A stretch of 64,000 nucleotides of DNA from a bacterium. Its GTDB lineage: Bacteria > Electryoneota > RPQS01. Numbering within the stretch: position 1 is the stretch's first letter; each line of letters opens with the position of its first letter. Where the stretch lies: positions 1-64,000 of the forward strand of contig JADJCU010000008.1 of the NCBI GenBank assembly GCA_016703065.1. The letters are read 5' to 3'. Shown here in pieces: positions 55,373-64,000 of this stretch. Below the pieces are notes generated by a model. The model saw nothing but the letters and a program-made list of their open reading frames with translations, ran no database searches and was not told where the DNA came from. The position numbers and the translations under genes are program-made.

Positions 55373-58300
55373 ATGAAACGAGCAATGTGGTTAGTGCCTC
55401 TGCTGCTTTGCCTATTGGTCGCAGGACCGGCTCAGTCCGGCGAATTGGCGACAGATATTGCGGAGAAATGGAACAGCGTTCCCGCGACGGAAGACGTGAA
55501 CGGCGTTTTCTACTTGTGGGACAGAGTTGATCTACGCGAACTGGACAACACATTGCGGGCGATGCAGGCGACACGCCAGTATCGACACAAAGTTGTGGTC
55601 GAAGAGCTTCAGCGTGTGGCCCGCGAGACGCAAGGTCCGTTTCTCGCAGAGCTTGCGTCTCTGACAAAGAGCGGTGCGGTGGTTGGGTTCACGCCCTATT
55701 GGATCACGAACTGCGTGGTCGTGAAGGGCGAACGGGGTGTTTTGGAACAGCTTGCCAAACATGAATCCATTTCGCGCGTGGAAGAAATTCCCGTGCTTGA
55801 ACTGATTGAACCGGTTCGGAGCGAGTCGCGTCAGGAACGTCAGTCGCTTGACGATCGCACGACAGGTGTGAATGCGATTCGCGCTCCTGAAGTATGGTAC
55901 GACCTGGGCTTCACGGGCGAAGGCACGCTGATAGGTGGCATGGATACCGGCGTTGATGGCAATCATCAAGCTCTTGCCTCCCGCTATCGCGGCCTGACTT
56001 CACCTGCGTCGGAATGCTGGCTGGACATGCTGGGCGGCGGGACGACGTTCCCGACGGACAATCACGGACACGGCACTCATACGATGGGCACGATGTGCGG
56101 GACCGGCAGCGCCAACTCTGCATATGACACGGTGGGTGTCGCTCCGGGCGCTCAGTGGATCGCAGGAAACGCGATCGGAGGGTTCGGCGGCGACTTTGAC
56201 AGCGACGTGTTGACAAGTTATCAGTGGTTCGCGGACCCTGACGACAATCCCAACACGGTTGATGACGTGCCGGACGTTATTCAGAACTCCTGGGGCGTGT
56301 TCAGCGGCTTGGGCTACGCCGATTGCTATGAATTCTGGAATGAATCCATTATCGCGTGCGAAACAGCGGGCACAGTTGTTACTTTCTCCGCAGGAAACGA
56401 AGGTCCTGCACCGTCATCGCACCGCAGTCCGGCGAATATCGCAATCGATACGGTGACGTTCTTCTCCGTGGGTGCCGTAGATGCGAACAGTTTCCCGAAC
56501 ACGCCTTACCCGGTCGTCGACTTTTCGAGTCGCGGCCCGAGTGATTGCGACAATGTGACGATCAAGCCCGAAGTTGTGGCTCCGGGCAACAATGTCTATT
56601 CCTGTATGCCGGGCAATTCGTTACGGTGAGATGAGCGGCACGTCGATGGCCGGTCCGCATGTAGCGGGCGTGGTTGCGTTGATGCGCGAAGCGAATCCGA
56701 ATGCCGACGTGCGCGAGATCAAGAGCGTGCTGATGCAGACGGCGATTGACTACAACTCGGCTGGCGACGACAACACGTCGGGTCACGGTTTCATCGACGC
56801 TTATGAAGCGGTACTGCTGATTTCGGCGGATCGCGGTTGGCTATTCGGTCAGATTACAAATGCGGCGAACGGTCAGCCGATTTCAGGCGCGCGGGTTCAG
56901 GCGGGTGACAATTACATTCGCTTCTCGGACTCGCAGGGCAACTATCGCATCTCGCTGCCCGCGGATTCGCTGCTTCCGCTCGAAATTACGGCATTCGGCT
57001 ATGCGGCGTTCGATACGATGGTGTCGGTGGCGGATTCGGACACGGTCTATGTTGACTTTGATCTGACGGCCGTAGCGTCCGGGACGATCAACGGCGTTGT
57101 CGTGATCGGAAGTGATATTCCGGTCGAGGGCGCGGTGATTACGCCGCTGGAGATTCCGGTGGGTCCGATGGAGACCAATGAGGCCGGCGAGTTCAGCTAT
57201 ACGCTTCCCGGCAATAACACATACGACTTCACGCTTGAGTTTCAGGACATCACGCTCGACACGTCGTTTACAATCGCGGTTGGGCAGGTTCTGAACGCCG
57301 TGATTCATTTGGAATCGCCGCACTCGGATGTCACGGGACCGGACAATTACGGTTATCGCGCGTACGAGCGGTATGACGATGGTCTGGCGGCGCAGTATGA
57401 CTGGGACCCGATGGTTGGAGCGACGGATGTGAACATGCCGGACATTCAGAATGTCTCGGCGTTCGTTGAAATGCCCTTCCCCTTTGTCTTCTATGGGCAC
57501 AGCTACGACTCGATCACGATCAATGAGAACGGCTGGGTTGCGCCGGGCGAAGACCCGGACCGCCGGAGTGGCAACACGTTTATCCCGAATATCGCCGGTC
57601 CGTCGGGCATGCTTGCGGTGTACTGGGACGACCTTGACCTCTTGGTCTCGCCGTTCTCAACGCACATCTGGACAAAGTACGATCAGACTGCGGGCAAGTT
57701 CATAATTGAATATGACAACGTTCCGTTTGCGCTGGACCCGGATGCGCGGTTAAGTGCGCAGATTCACATTTTCGATCAGGAAGTGTGGCCGACACCGACC
57801 GGCGATTGTGAAATCATGTTTGTCTACTCCGACGTGGGCTACATCGACGCGGCGACGGTCGGTATCGAAAAGTGGAACGAGAGCGACGGTTTGCAGCTGC
57901 GTTTCAACGGCGTGTACGAAGAGACCATGTTTGACATTCGTGAAGGCGAGGCGGTGATGTTCACGACCCGCACCGGCCCGCGGACAACAGGCAACTTGAC
58001 GGGCACGATCACGACGCATCCGGCGTTGAGTGGGCCGATGACAAACGGCGTTAAGCTGGGCAACGTATTGGCAAACGTGCAGGCGAACGGCACGTTCTCG
58101 ATGTCGAACGTGTTTGCCGGACCGCGGACGCTGCGCGTGCAGATGGCGGGTTATGAGCGCGCGATGGCCAGCGTGACCATCCAGACGAACCAGACCGCGA
58201 ACGTGAATGCCGAGGTCTGGCGACTTGATCCGCCGTCAAACCTCCACTTTGACCGGACGACGGACTCCGTCTTCCTGTACTGGAATCCTCCTGTGAGCTT

Positions 58301-58775
58301 GACCGGTCTTGACGACCTCAATGAATACTCAGTGCATCTTGATTCGTTTGTGCTTGCGACGACGACCAACCAGCACTTCCATACGCGTATTCCGAGCGGC
58401 GAAGACGGCCATTTCTTCTGGCTGACAGCGATCTATGACGGCGGCGAGAGCGTCTCGACCGACACGATTCATGTGACGCTGTTGGGCGCTGACGAGATGG
58501 GTGCCCTGCCGCGCGAGTTCGCGTTGTCGCCGGCCTATCCGAATCCGTTTAACCCGACAACATCACTTGAGGTGGCGCTGCCGCAGAGTGCGGCACTGAC
58601 GCTGCGGGTGTTTGACATCGCGGGACGGGAAGTAAGCGTGCTTGCCTCCGGTCAATTCAACGCCGGTGTGCATCGCTTCACTTTCGACGCAGCCGGACTG
58701 GCGACAGGCGTGTATTTCGCGCGTGCCGAGTCGTCGTTGGGAACGCAGGTTCAGAAGCTGCTATTGCTAAAATAG
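55373..58775 (+). CDS. secreted S8 subtilase with T9SS type A sorting domain (one frameshift)
   Basis: Exported serine peptidase of about 1134 residues. The order is signal peptide (~1-22), inhibitor-type propeptide (~45-150), S8 domain with Asp191 (GMDTGVDG), His233 (HGHGTHTMG), oxyanion Asn in SAGNE and Ser in SGTSMAGPHVAG, two regulatory-like beta domains, a nidogen-like domain (MPFPFVFYGHSYDSI, NENGWVAPG, AVYWDDLDL), a further regulatory domain, FN3 and a T9SS sorting domain (AYPNPFNPTTS, ending QKLLLLK). The break at 56617-56618 (extra T) falls just before the active-site Ser; removing it gives SCMPGNRYGEMSGTSMAGP. It is a paralogue of the subtilase at 13-15.8 kb, but delivered by T9SS. 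AGGAGAAAAGCA precedes the ATG. Confidence 0.9.
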
Positions 58776-58799
58776 TCGCGTTGGTATATTGCTGACCGC

Positions 58800-58829
58800 A
58801 AAAGGCCGAAGGAGTTCCTTCGGTCTTTT
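58800..58829 (+). terminator. intrinsic terminator
   Basis: Thirteen-pair stem (AAAAGGCCGAAGG / CCTTCGGTCTTTT, one G-T pair) with a short AGTT loop followed by GTTTCGG. It lies 25 bases after the subtilase stop. Confidence 0.8.
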
Positions 58830-58901
58830 GTTTCGGCTTGACTCCCCGGATAGAAGTTGTTACAATGGAGCTGTGAAGTCACAGAATATTGCGAGGAAAT
58901 C

Positions 58902-60554
58902 ATGAGCATGAAACGTGTAATCGCCTCATTGCTTCCGGTGTTGTGGGTTGGATTGGCGGCTGGCCAAAGTGCACCTCCGCTGACGGTCGTGATGGTCATT
59001 GACCAGTTTCCGCTGGACTTGGTGGAGCGTTACGGCGACCTTTTCGGTGAGGATGGATTCAAACGATTGGAACGCGACGGCGCACTGTTCACGGAGTGTC
59101 GTTACAGCCACGCCGTGCTCGAAACGGGACCCGGGCACGTGACAATTGGTACCGGCTGCAATCCGCGCACTCATGGCATTGTCGCGAACGGATGGCAAAA
59201 ACCAAGCGGGAGCGAGGTCTATTGTGTCGAATGCACGTCAGCCCGACCGGTCAATGACAACGGTCGTCAGGACTCACTGAAATCGTCCTGTCCGGAGAAC
59301 GTCCGGTGCGACGGATTGAGTGACGCATGGCGCGGTGCGTTTGGCGACCAAGCCAGGATATGGAGTCTCTCGCTAAAGGATCGGGCGGCTATCGGTATGG
59401 GCATGCATGAAGCGGACGGCGCCTTATGGATGGATCGGAGCAGCGGGAAGTTTGAAACGAGTAGCTATTACTTGGATCATCTTCCGCAGTGGTGTATCAA
59501 CTACAATCGGAACGCGGGGCGCTTCTTCGACGGGACGTGGGAGCGCGCAGTTCGCCCTGACGGCTATTATCGGTGTGACACCGATGCCGCGTGGTTTGAA
59601 GACGGCACGAAGGCGGGCCTCCTGAACACTTTGCCCAAGCAGATAACGGGTGGCGATTCGTTAGCCGGCAAGGGGTACGTTCGCGCGCTCTATGCCACTC
59701 CGTTCGGCAACGATCTGCTTTACGGTCTTGCCAAAGAGTGCGTGCGCGCGGAGCAATTGGGCAAAGACAAGACGCCCGATCTGTTGTGGGTGAGTTTTTC
59801 GAGCAATGACGTCTGCGGTCACTTCTTTGGTCCGAACAGCCATGAGATCTGTGACATGACGGTGCGGACGGACCGTGTGCTGGCTGATTTCCTGAAGCAC
59901 CTTGACGCGCAAGTAGGTAAAGGGAACTATTGGTTTGTTCTGACCGCAGATCACGGTGTGTGTCCGCCGCACGAGTCCGCGCTGATGCCGTCGGGTATGG
60001 GCGGACGATTCGACACGGAGAGAATGAAGAGTGAACTCGAAGACCACCTTGCGCAGACATTCATGAACGGCCTTCTGCCTAAGGGCGGGGTCATTTCGGC
60101 CTTTGAGATTCCCACGATATCCTTCAAACTGACAGCCGTCGAGACTGAGTCGCTTGATCTGCGTTCACTGGCCACAGCGGCCGCCAATTGGCTGGCCGCG
60201 CAACCGGGCGTTTCGCAGACTGCGATTACGCTAAGTATGGAAGATGTTGCGGCGATTAGCGACTCGCGCCTCCGATCGCACATCGAGCAGAGCTATGACA
60301 GCGAGAGGTTCTCGCACGTCTATCTGCACCCACAGCCCTATTGGCAAAGCAACGGTGTATGCTCGAACCACGGCACGATCCACGGCTACGACACACACGT
60401 TCCGCTGTATTTCATGGGCAAGGCCTTTACGCGTGGGCGCATGTCGACGGCGGCAGACCCTGTGGACTTGGCTCCAACGTTGGCGGCGGCGGCGGGTGTC
60501 ACATGGACAGCGCCACGCGACGGGCGGGTCCTGGGGGATGCACTGATAAAATAG
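58902..60554 (+). CDS. exported alkaline phosphatase-superfamily enzyme (PafA/phosphodiesterase-like)
   Basis: Phosphoesterase of 550 residues with signal peptide (MSMKRVIASLLPVLWVGLAAG). Metal-site motifs in order: VVMVIDQF (Asp), the nucleophile region GPGHVTIGTGCNPRTHGI (presumptive Thr), SFSSNDVCGHFFGP (Asp and His), LTADHGVCP (Asp, His) and NHGTIHGYDTHVPL (His). This arrangement matches the type I phosphodiesterase/phosphatase group including PafA of Flavobacterium, a Ca2+-dependent-expression phosphomonoesterase. It would release phosphate from organic phosphates in the periplasm. ATG 58902 has GAGGAAATC upstream and is preferred to the longer frame start at 58857. It appears to be monocistronic, followed by a hairpin. 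Confidence 0.9.
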   Translation: MSMKRVIASLLPVLWVGLAAGQSAPPLTVVMVIDQFPLDLVERYGDLFGEDGFKRLERDGALFTECRYSHAVLETGPGHVTIGTGCNPRTHGIVANGWQKPSGSEVYCVECTSARPVNDNGRQDSLKSSCPENVRCDGLSDAWRGAFGDQARIWSLSLKDRAAIGMGMHEADGALWMDRSSGKFETSSYYLDHLPQWCINYNRNAGRFFDGTWERAVRPDGYYRCDTDAAWFEDGTKAGLLNTLPKQITGGDSLAGKGYVRALYATPFGNDLLYGLAKECVRAEQLGKDKTPDLLWVSFSSNDVCGHFFGPNSHEICDMTVRTDRVLADFLKHLDAQVGKGNYWFVLTADHGVCPPHESALMPSGMGGRFDTERMKSELEDHLAQTFMNGLLPKGGVISAFEIPTISFKLTAVETESLDLRSLATAAANWLAAQPGVSQTAITLSMEDVAAISDSRLRSHIEQSYDSERFSHVYLHPQPYWQSNGVCSNHGTIHGYDTHVPLYFMGKAFTRGRMSTAADPVDLAPTLAAAAGVTWTAPRDGRVLGDALIK

Positions 60555-60574
60555 CATTGCCTCCATTTTGCGTG

Positions 60575-60609
60575 AGAACGGGCCTGAGTCGTCGATTCAG
60601 GCCCGTTCT
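60575..60609. terminator. strong hairpin, probable terminator without U-tract
   Basis: Perfect 13-bp stem (AGAACGGGCCTGA / TCAGGCCCGTTCT) around a nine-base loop, 20 bases after the phosphatase stop. No T tract follows on the plus strand, so it may be a rho-assisted or RNA-stabilising hairpin rather than a classical terminator. Confidence 0.6.
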
Positions 60610-60792
60610 ACATAAAACAGGCTCATAGAAACAGTGACTTACGCACACAACGCGACGATCACTAAATCGAATAACCTGTTAAGGAGCGTTGCTGTGCGCG
60701 CCGATGTAGGCTAAATTATAGGCTGGGCATATTTGTTTCTCGACATTTCTTCACTGGATTGCTGACCCTCCCACATCAATATACAAGTTACC

Positions 60793-63336
60793 ATGAAGAC
60801 ATTCGTGTTGCTTCTCACGGTCTGGGCGAGCTCTTTGTTTGCCGTACCGCAGCTCATCAACTTCCAAGGCCAATTGACGTCACCGACAGGCACGCCACTC
60901 GACACAACAGTGGCAATGACATTTACGCTCTACCCGGGTGACACGGATGTTAACGTGTTGTGGAGCGAGTTTAATGCAGCGGTTACGATTACTGACGGCT
61001 TGTTCAATGTTGTGCTCGGCTCGACGGATCCGATTAACAATCCGATTCCTGACCTGTTCGGAAACCCGGTGTGGCTGGGTGTTCAGATTGGCGGAGACAC
61101 GGAGATGACGCCGCGCTCGCAGATAGTCAGCGTCGGCCACGCCTATCGTGTTTATACTGTGGATGGAGCGACGGGTGGAACAGTTACGAACAACCTCGCT
61201 GTGACTGGCAAGGGGACGTTCGGTCCCGGGCAGACTAACTCGGGGAGCAACTCGTTTGTGGCAGGATCAAACAACACAGCCTCGGGATCAAACTCGATTG
61301 CGCTCGGTGGAACGAACAGCGCGACGGCAAACCGTGCGGCGGTTCTCAGCGGCTCGGACAACTTGGCCAGCGGACAGAACACGGTGGTGGCCGGAGGAAA
61401 CGACAACGGAGCCGTTGGACTCAACTCCAGCATTGGTGGTGGTCGCAACAATCGCACAAACGGGCAATATGCAACTGTTGGCGGCGGCGGCGGAGCCACT
61501 GCCATTGACTCGAATAGTGCGCGCGGCAACTACTCCACTGTGGGCGGCGGCGGCGGCAACTACGCGCAGGGTCCATACTCCGGCATTCAGTCTGGATACG
61601 CCAATCGTGCGACGAATTGGATTTCTTCGGTTGGCGGTGGACAGGACAATGACGCCACCGGCTACGGCGCGCGCATTGGTGGTGGACAGAACAACACAGC
61701 GTCGGACAGCTTTGCGGTTGTGGCGGGCGGCAGAAACAACGGAGCGTCGGGAAAGTACTCGTTTTTGGGTGGCGGGTTTCAAGATACGGTTGCCGGACAC
61801 TACGCGACAGTAGTCGGAGGAAAATCCAATAGTGCGGCCGGTTATTTTGCAACTGTTGGCGGTGGAGATCGCAACATTGTGTACACTGATTTCGCCACAA
61901 TTGGGGGTGGATCGCTAAATAGTGCGTCTGGTAACGCTGCCACGATCGGAGGCGGCAACTTCAATATTGCTTCTGGTGACGCTGCAACGGTCGATGGAGG
62001 ATACTCTAACGGTGCGTCTGGTTCGTCGGCGGCGATTGGCGGTGGCTTCTCAAATCTTGCAACAGGAGAAAGTGCAACAATTGCCGGTGGACACGACAAT
62101 ACAGCATCAGGTCATAACTCAGCAGTCGCCGGCGGAAGTTACAATACTGCTGCGGGTGCGAGATCTATCGTCGCTGGCGGACAGAGAAACACTTCGGCCG
62201 GAGACAATTCGGTTGTTTGCGGCGGCGACTCAAACTCGGCCGGAGGCGCATTCTCTTTCATTGGAGGTGGCGTCGCCGACACGGTCACAGGATCACAATC
62301 TTTCATTGGTGCAGGGGAAGAAAACGAGATAGCCCAGGGAGCCATTCATTCGGCGATTGTGTGCGGATATTCGAATGAAGTATTGCCGGACCAGTTTGAC
62401 ACTGTGTGGGGTGCTTTCGTCGGCGGAGGGAGCAACAACCGGGTGAGCAATTCTTACGCCTCTGTGGTCGGAGGAGATCAAAACAGTGTCGCAGGCGGAT
62501 CGTCCGCGATTGGCGGTGGAGCAAACAACGACATCGAACTGGGGGGATCCTATTCTTTCATCGGAGCCGGATGGTTCAATCAAGTACAATCACCGTACGG
62601 CGCTATAGTTGCCGGACTCACCAATTCGTCCACGAGTGAATTCGCTTTCATCGGTAATGGCAATGATCAACTTGCCTCAGGTTCAAACAGCGCCATCGTT
62701 GGCGGTTCGGCCAATCTCTCCTCAGGCACACATGCTTTCGTTGGCGGCGGCAATGCGAACATCGCTTCGGGGCAATATGCCACGGTGCCGGGTGGGCAAA
62801 GCAATCAGGCACTCGGAGACTACTCTGTTGCAATGGGCCATCAAGCGCAGGCGAACAATTCCGGAAGTTTTGTCTATGCAGACAACAGCGGATCGAGCTT
62901 CTCGTCGTCTATCTCGAATCAGTTCAATGTGCGCGCCGCGGGCGGAATACGGCTGTACACCAATTCCGGATTGTCATCAGGCGTGACGATGGCGGCAGGC
63001 TCGGGCTCGTGGGTGTCGGTCTCGGACTCTACCAAGAAGCGCGACATTCACCCGACGGACACCAAGTCCGTGCTGGACAAAGTCGCCGCACTTCCCATCA
63101 AGAACTGGGAATACAAGTCGGAAGACGCAGGCATCGAGCACATCGGTCCGATGGCGCAGGATTTCTGGAGCGCATTTCATCTCGGCAGCGATTCTCTCGG
63201 GATCGAGACGATTGACGCGGACCGCGTGCTGTTCGCGGCAGTGCAGGAGTTGGCGAAGCTGAATGCACGGCAGTCGGAGGAGATTGCCGAGCTAAAGCTG
63301 CTCATCTCACAACTCGTTGACTTAGGAAGCAAGTAA
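60793..63336 (+). CDS. surface fibre protein with YadA-head-like repeats and S74 intramolecular chaperone domain
   Basis: Exported protein of 847 residues. A signal peptide (~1-17) precedes an N-terminal domain (~18-120; PQLINFQGQLTSPTGTPLDT; GLFNVVLGS; WLGVQIGGDTEMTPR) that is also present in the next gene. Residues ~135-700 are a long array of 15-16-residue repeats of the form ATIGGGxxNxASGxx, as in YadA/Hep-Hag trimeric head domains. The C-terminus (~745-847) is a peptidase S74 chaperone domain (SDSTKKRDIHPTDTKSVLDKV, NWEYKSEDAGIEHIGPMAQDF), ending in a coiled coil (KLNARQSEEIAELKLLISQL). S74 domains drive trimerisation and then cut themselves off at a conserved Ser-Lys dyad; the SDS...K residues are present. 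No T9SS tail or membrane anchor is visible after the chaperone. A trimeric surface fibre is inferred. Confidence 0.88.
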   Translation: MKTFVLLLTVWASSLFAVPQLINFQGQLTSPTGTPLDTTVAMTFTLYPGDTDVNVLWSEFNAAVTITDGLFNVVLGSTDPINNPIPDLFGNPVWLGVQIGGDTEMTPRSQIVSVGHAYRVYTVDGATGGTVTNNLAVTGKGTFGPGQTNSGSNSFVAGSNNTASGSNSIALGGTNSATANRAAVLSGSDNLASGQNTVVAGGNDNGAVGLNSSIGGGRNNRTNGQYATVGGGGGATAIDSNSARGNYSTVGGGGGNYAQGPYSGIQSGYANRATNWISSVGGGQDNDATGYGARIGGGQNNTASDSFAVVAGGRNNGASGKYSFLGGGFQDTVAGHYATVVGGKSNSAAGYFATVGGGDRNIVYTDFATIGGGSLNSASGNAATIGGGNFNIASGDAATVDGGYSNGASGSSAAIGGGFSNLATGESATIAGGHDNTASGHNSAVAGGSYNTAAGARSIVAGGQRNTSAGDNSVVCGGDSNSAGGAFSFIGGGVADTVTGSQSFIGAGEENEIAQGAIHSAIVCGYSNEVLPDQFDTVWGAFVGGGSNNRVSNSYASVVGGDQNSVAGGSSAIGGGANNDIELGGSYSFIGAGWFNQVQSPYGAIVAGLTNSSTSEFAFIGNGNDQLASGSNSAIVGGSANLSSGTHAFVGGGNANIASGQYATVPGGQSNQALGDYSVAMGHQAQANNSGSFVYADNSGSSFSSSISNQFNVRAAGGIRLYTNSGLSSGVTMAAGSGSWVSVSDSTKKRDIHPTDTKSVLDKVAALPIKNWEYKSEDAGIEHIGPMAQDFWSAFHLGSDSLGIETIDADRVLFAAVQELAKLNARQSEEIAELKLLISQLVDLGSK
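61250..62870 (+). repeat. tandem degenerate YadA-head-type coding repeats
   Basis: Roughly 35 imperfect coding repeats of 45-48 bases inside the fibre gene. Each encodes a strand-turn of the form (A/S)xIGGGxxNxASG. GGNGG and AACA/GCNTCNGG patterns recur, but codons vary, so the array is maintained at protein level and is not a recent DNA duplication. Exact copy number needs an alignment. Confidence 0.75.
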
Positions 63337-63363
63337 ACACAATTTGAAATAGGTGACAAGATC

Positions 63364-64000
63364 ATGACGTACAGAGTGCTTCTTCTCCTCCTGCTGGCAG
63401 GCAACGCGTTTGCCATTCCGCAGGTGATTAACTATCAAGGCGAGCTGACAACATCCGGCGGCGCGCCGCTCGACACGACCGTGAATATGACGTTCACGAT
63501 CTACGACTCGGCTGCAGGCGGCAGCGCGGTTTGGACGGAGCTCCATCTCGGAGTTCAGGTAAATGACGGGTTGTTCCATGCGCGTCTGGGCTCGGCGACG
63601 CTGTTACCGGACATCTTCAGCGTGCAGCGGTGGCTGGGAGTTCAAGTTGGAAGCGATGCGGAAATGTCACCGCGTGAGGCGCTCGCCGCGTCACCGTATG
63701 CGTTTCGCGTGTCAACGGTAGATGAAGCGTTAGGCGGACATATCTGGAGCAATGTTGCCATCGGCAATGGAGCAACGGCAACCGGCGTAAGTGCGTTTGC
63801 GGCTGGCGACAATGTTTCAGCCGGGGGACCCTTTTCAAACGTCGGCGGCGGTCGGCAAAACGAAGCAAGCGCGTCGGGCGCAACGGTGGGCGGCGGTGTC
63901 CACAATCACGCGGCGGGAATCTACTCGACTATTTCAGGCGGCGGCGGGCCATCACCCGTTGATTCAAACTTCGCGGGCAGTCAAGGCAGCACGGTCGGCG
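63364..64000 (+). CDS. second YadA-head-like surface fibre protein, cut by window end
   Basis: The first ~212 residues of a tandem paralogue of the preceding gene, open to the window end. It has a signal peptide (MTYRVLLLLLLAGNAFA) and the same N-terminal domain (PQVINYQGELTTSGGAPLDT; GLFHARLGS; WLGVQVGSDAEMSPREALAASPYAFRV). Head repeats then begin (SNVGGGRQNEASASGATVGGG; STISGGGG). It starts 27 bases after the stop of the first fibre gene, with AGGTGA upstream of the ATG. An S74 chaperone domain is expected beyond base 64000 by analogy. The two may form different fibres or a mixed one. Confidence 0.85.
   Translation, partial: MTYRVLLLLLLAGNAFAIPQVINYQGELTTSGGAPLDTTVNMTFTIYDSAAGGSAVWTELHLGVQVNDGLFHARLGSATLLPDIFSVQRWLGVQVGSDAEMSPREALAASPYAFRVSTVDEALGGHIWSNVAIGNGATATGVSAFAAGDNVSAGGPFSNVGGGRQNEASASGATVGGGVHNHAAGIYSTISGGGGPSPVDSNFAGSQGSTVG

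Noticed and set aside
61250..62870. Repeat array considered as CRISPR or minisatellite
   Set aside because: Repeats stay in one reading frame, encode a known protein motif, vary at wobble positions and have no constant spacers; no cas genes are present.
1..64000. Signs of a prophage, integrative element or insertion sequence
   Set aside because: The S74 and fibre-like proteins recall phage tails, but no integrase, terminase, capsid, transposase or terminal inverted repeats were seen.

Overview
The window most likely comes from an uncultivated, Gram-negative member of the FCB (Fibrobacterota-Chlorobiota-Bacteroidota) assemblage. Two large secreted proteins end in the type IX secretion (T9SS) type A sorting domain with its YPNPFN motif. 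There are several nidogen-like/FN3 secreted proteins, beta-helix and YadA-head/S74 surface proteins, outer-membrane barrels and a LolCDE-like exporter. No rRNA, tRNA or taxonomic marker was recognised, so the phylum cannot be named. Gene density is high and the standard code is used. No integrase, transposase, phage module or CRISPR array was seen.

Layout. 1-1.2 kb: a broken membrane PAS/GAF sensor (minus). 1.3-5.9 kb: a giant T9SS-sorted surface protein (minus). 6.3-17.6 kb (plus): a tightly packed run of beta-helix protein, sulfurtransferase, secreted M14 carboxypeptidase, secreted S8 subtilase and cytosolic M3 oligopeptidase. 17.7-19.4 kb (minus): an SpsF-like cytidylyltransferase and a sugar epimerase. 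19.4-25.1 kb (plus): rRNA methyltransferase, small outer-membrane barrel, acyl-CoA ligase, S9 peptidase. 25.1-30.6 kb (minus): a compact five-gene set encoding a GCS2-type amidoligase, an MFS transporter, an esterase, an ATP-grasp ligase and a second esterase; this is the best candidate for an undescribed pathway. 30.8-39.7 kb: an SRPBCC-epimerase fusion, a second subtilase, an Asp/Glu racemase, DoxX, a large secreted protein and a prohibitin-like protein. 39.9-45.4 kb: sucA-sucB-lpdA (2-oxoglutarate dehydrogenase). 45.4-55.3 kb: GT2 glycosyltransferase, polytopic membrane protein, two LolC/E-MacB type permeases, a LolA-like protein, an outer-membrane barrel, the ABC ATPase and a TPR protein with an embedded HExxH protease-like domain; this looks like one envelope export/assembly locus. 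55.4-64 kb: a T9SS-sorted subtilase, a PafA-like phosphatase and two tandem YadA-head surface proteins, the second cut by the window end.

How the genes fit together. The repeated theme is secreted proteolysis plus intracellular peptide breakdown (S8, M14, S9, M3) feeding a complete oxoglutarate dehydrogenase step, with much investment in surface proteins and envelope transport. 

Caution. About seventeen apparent one-base frameshifts interrupt otherwise well-conserved genes. Nearly all fall in 2-6 base homopolymers and are about evenly split between gains and losses, so I read them mainly as uncorrected assembly indels. I therefore give each such gene as a single feature across the break and name the breakpoints.
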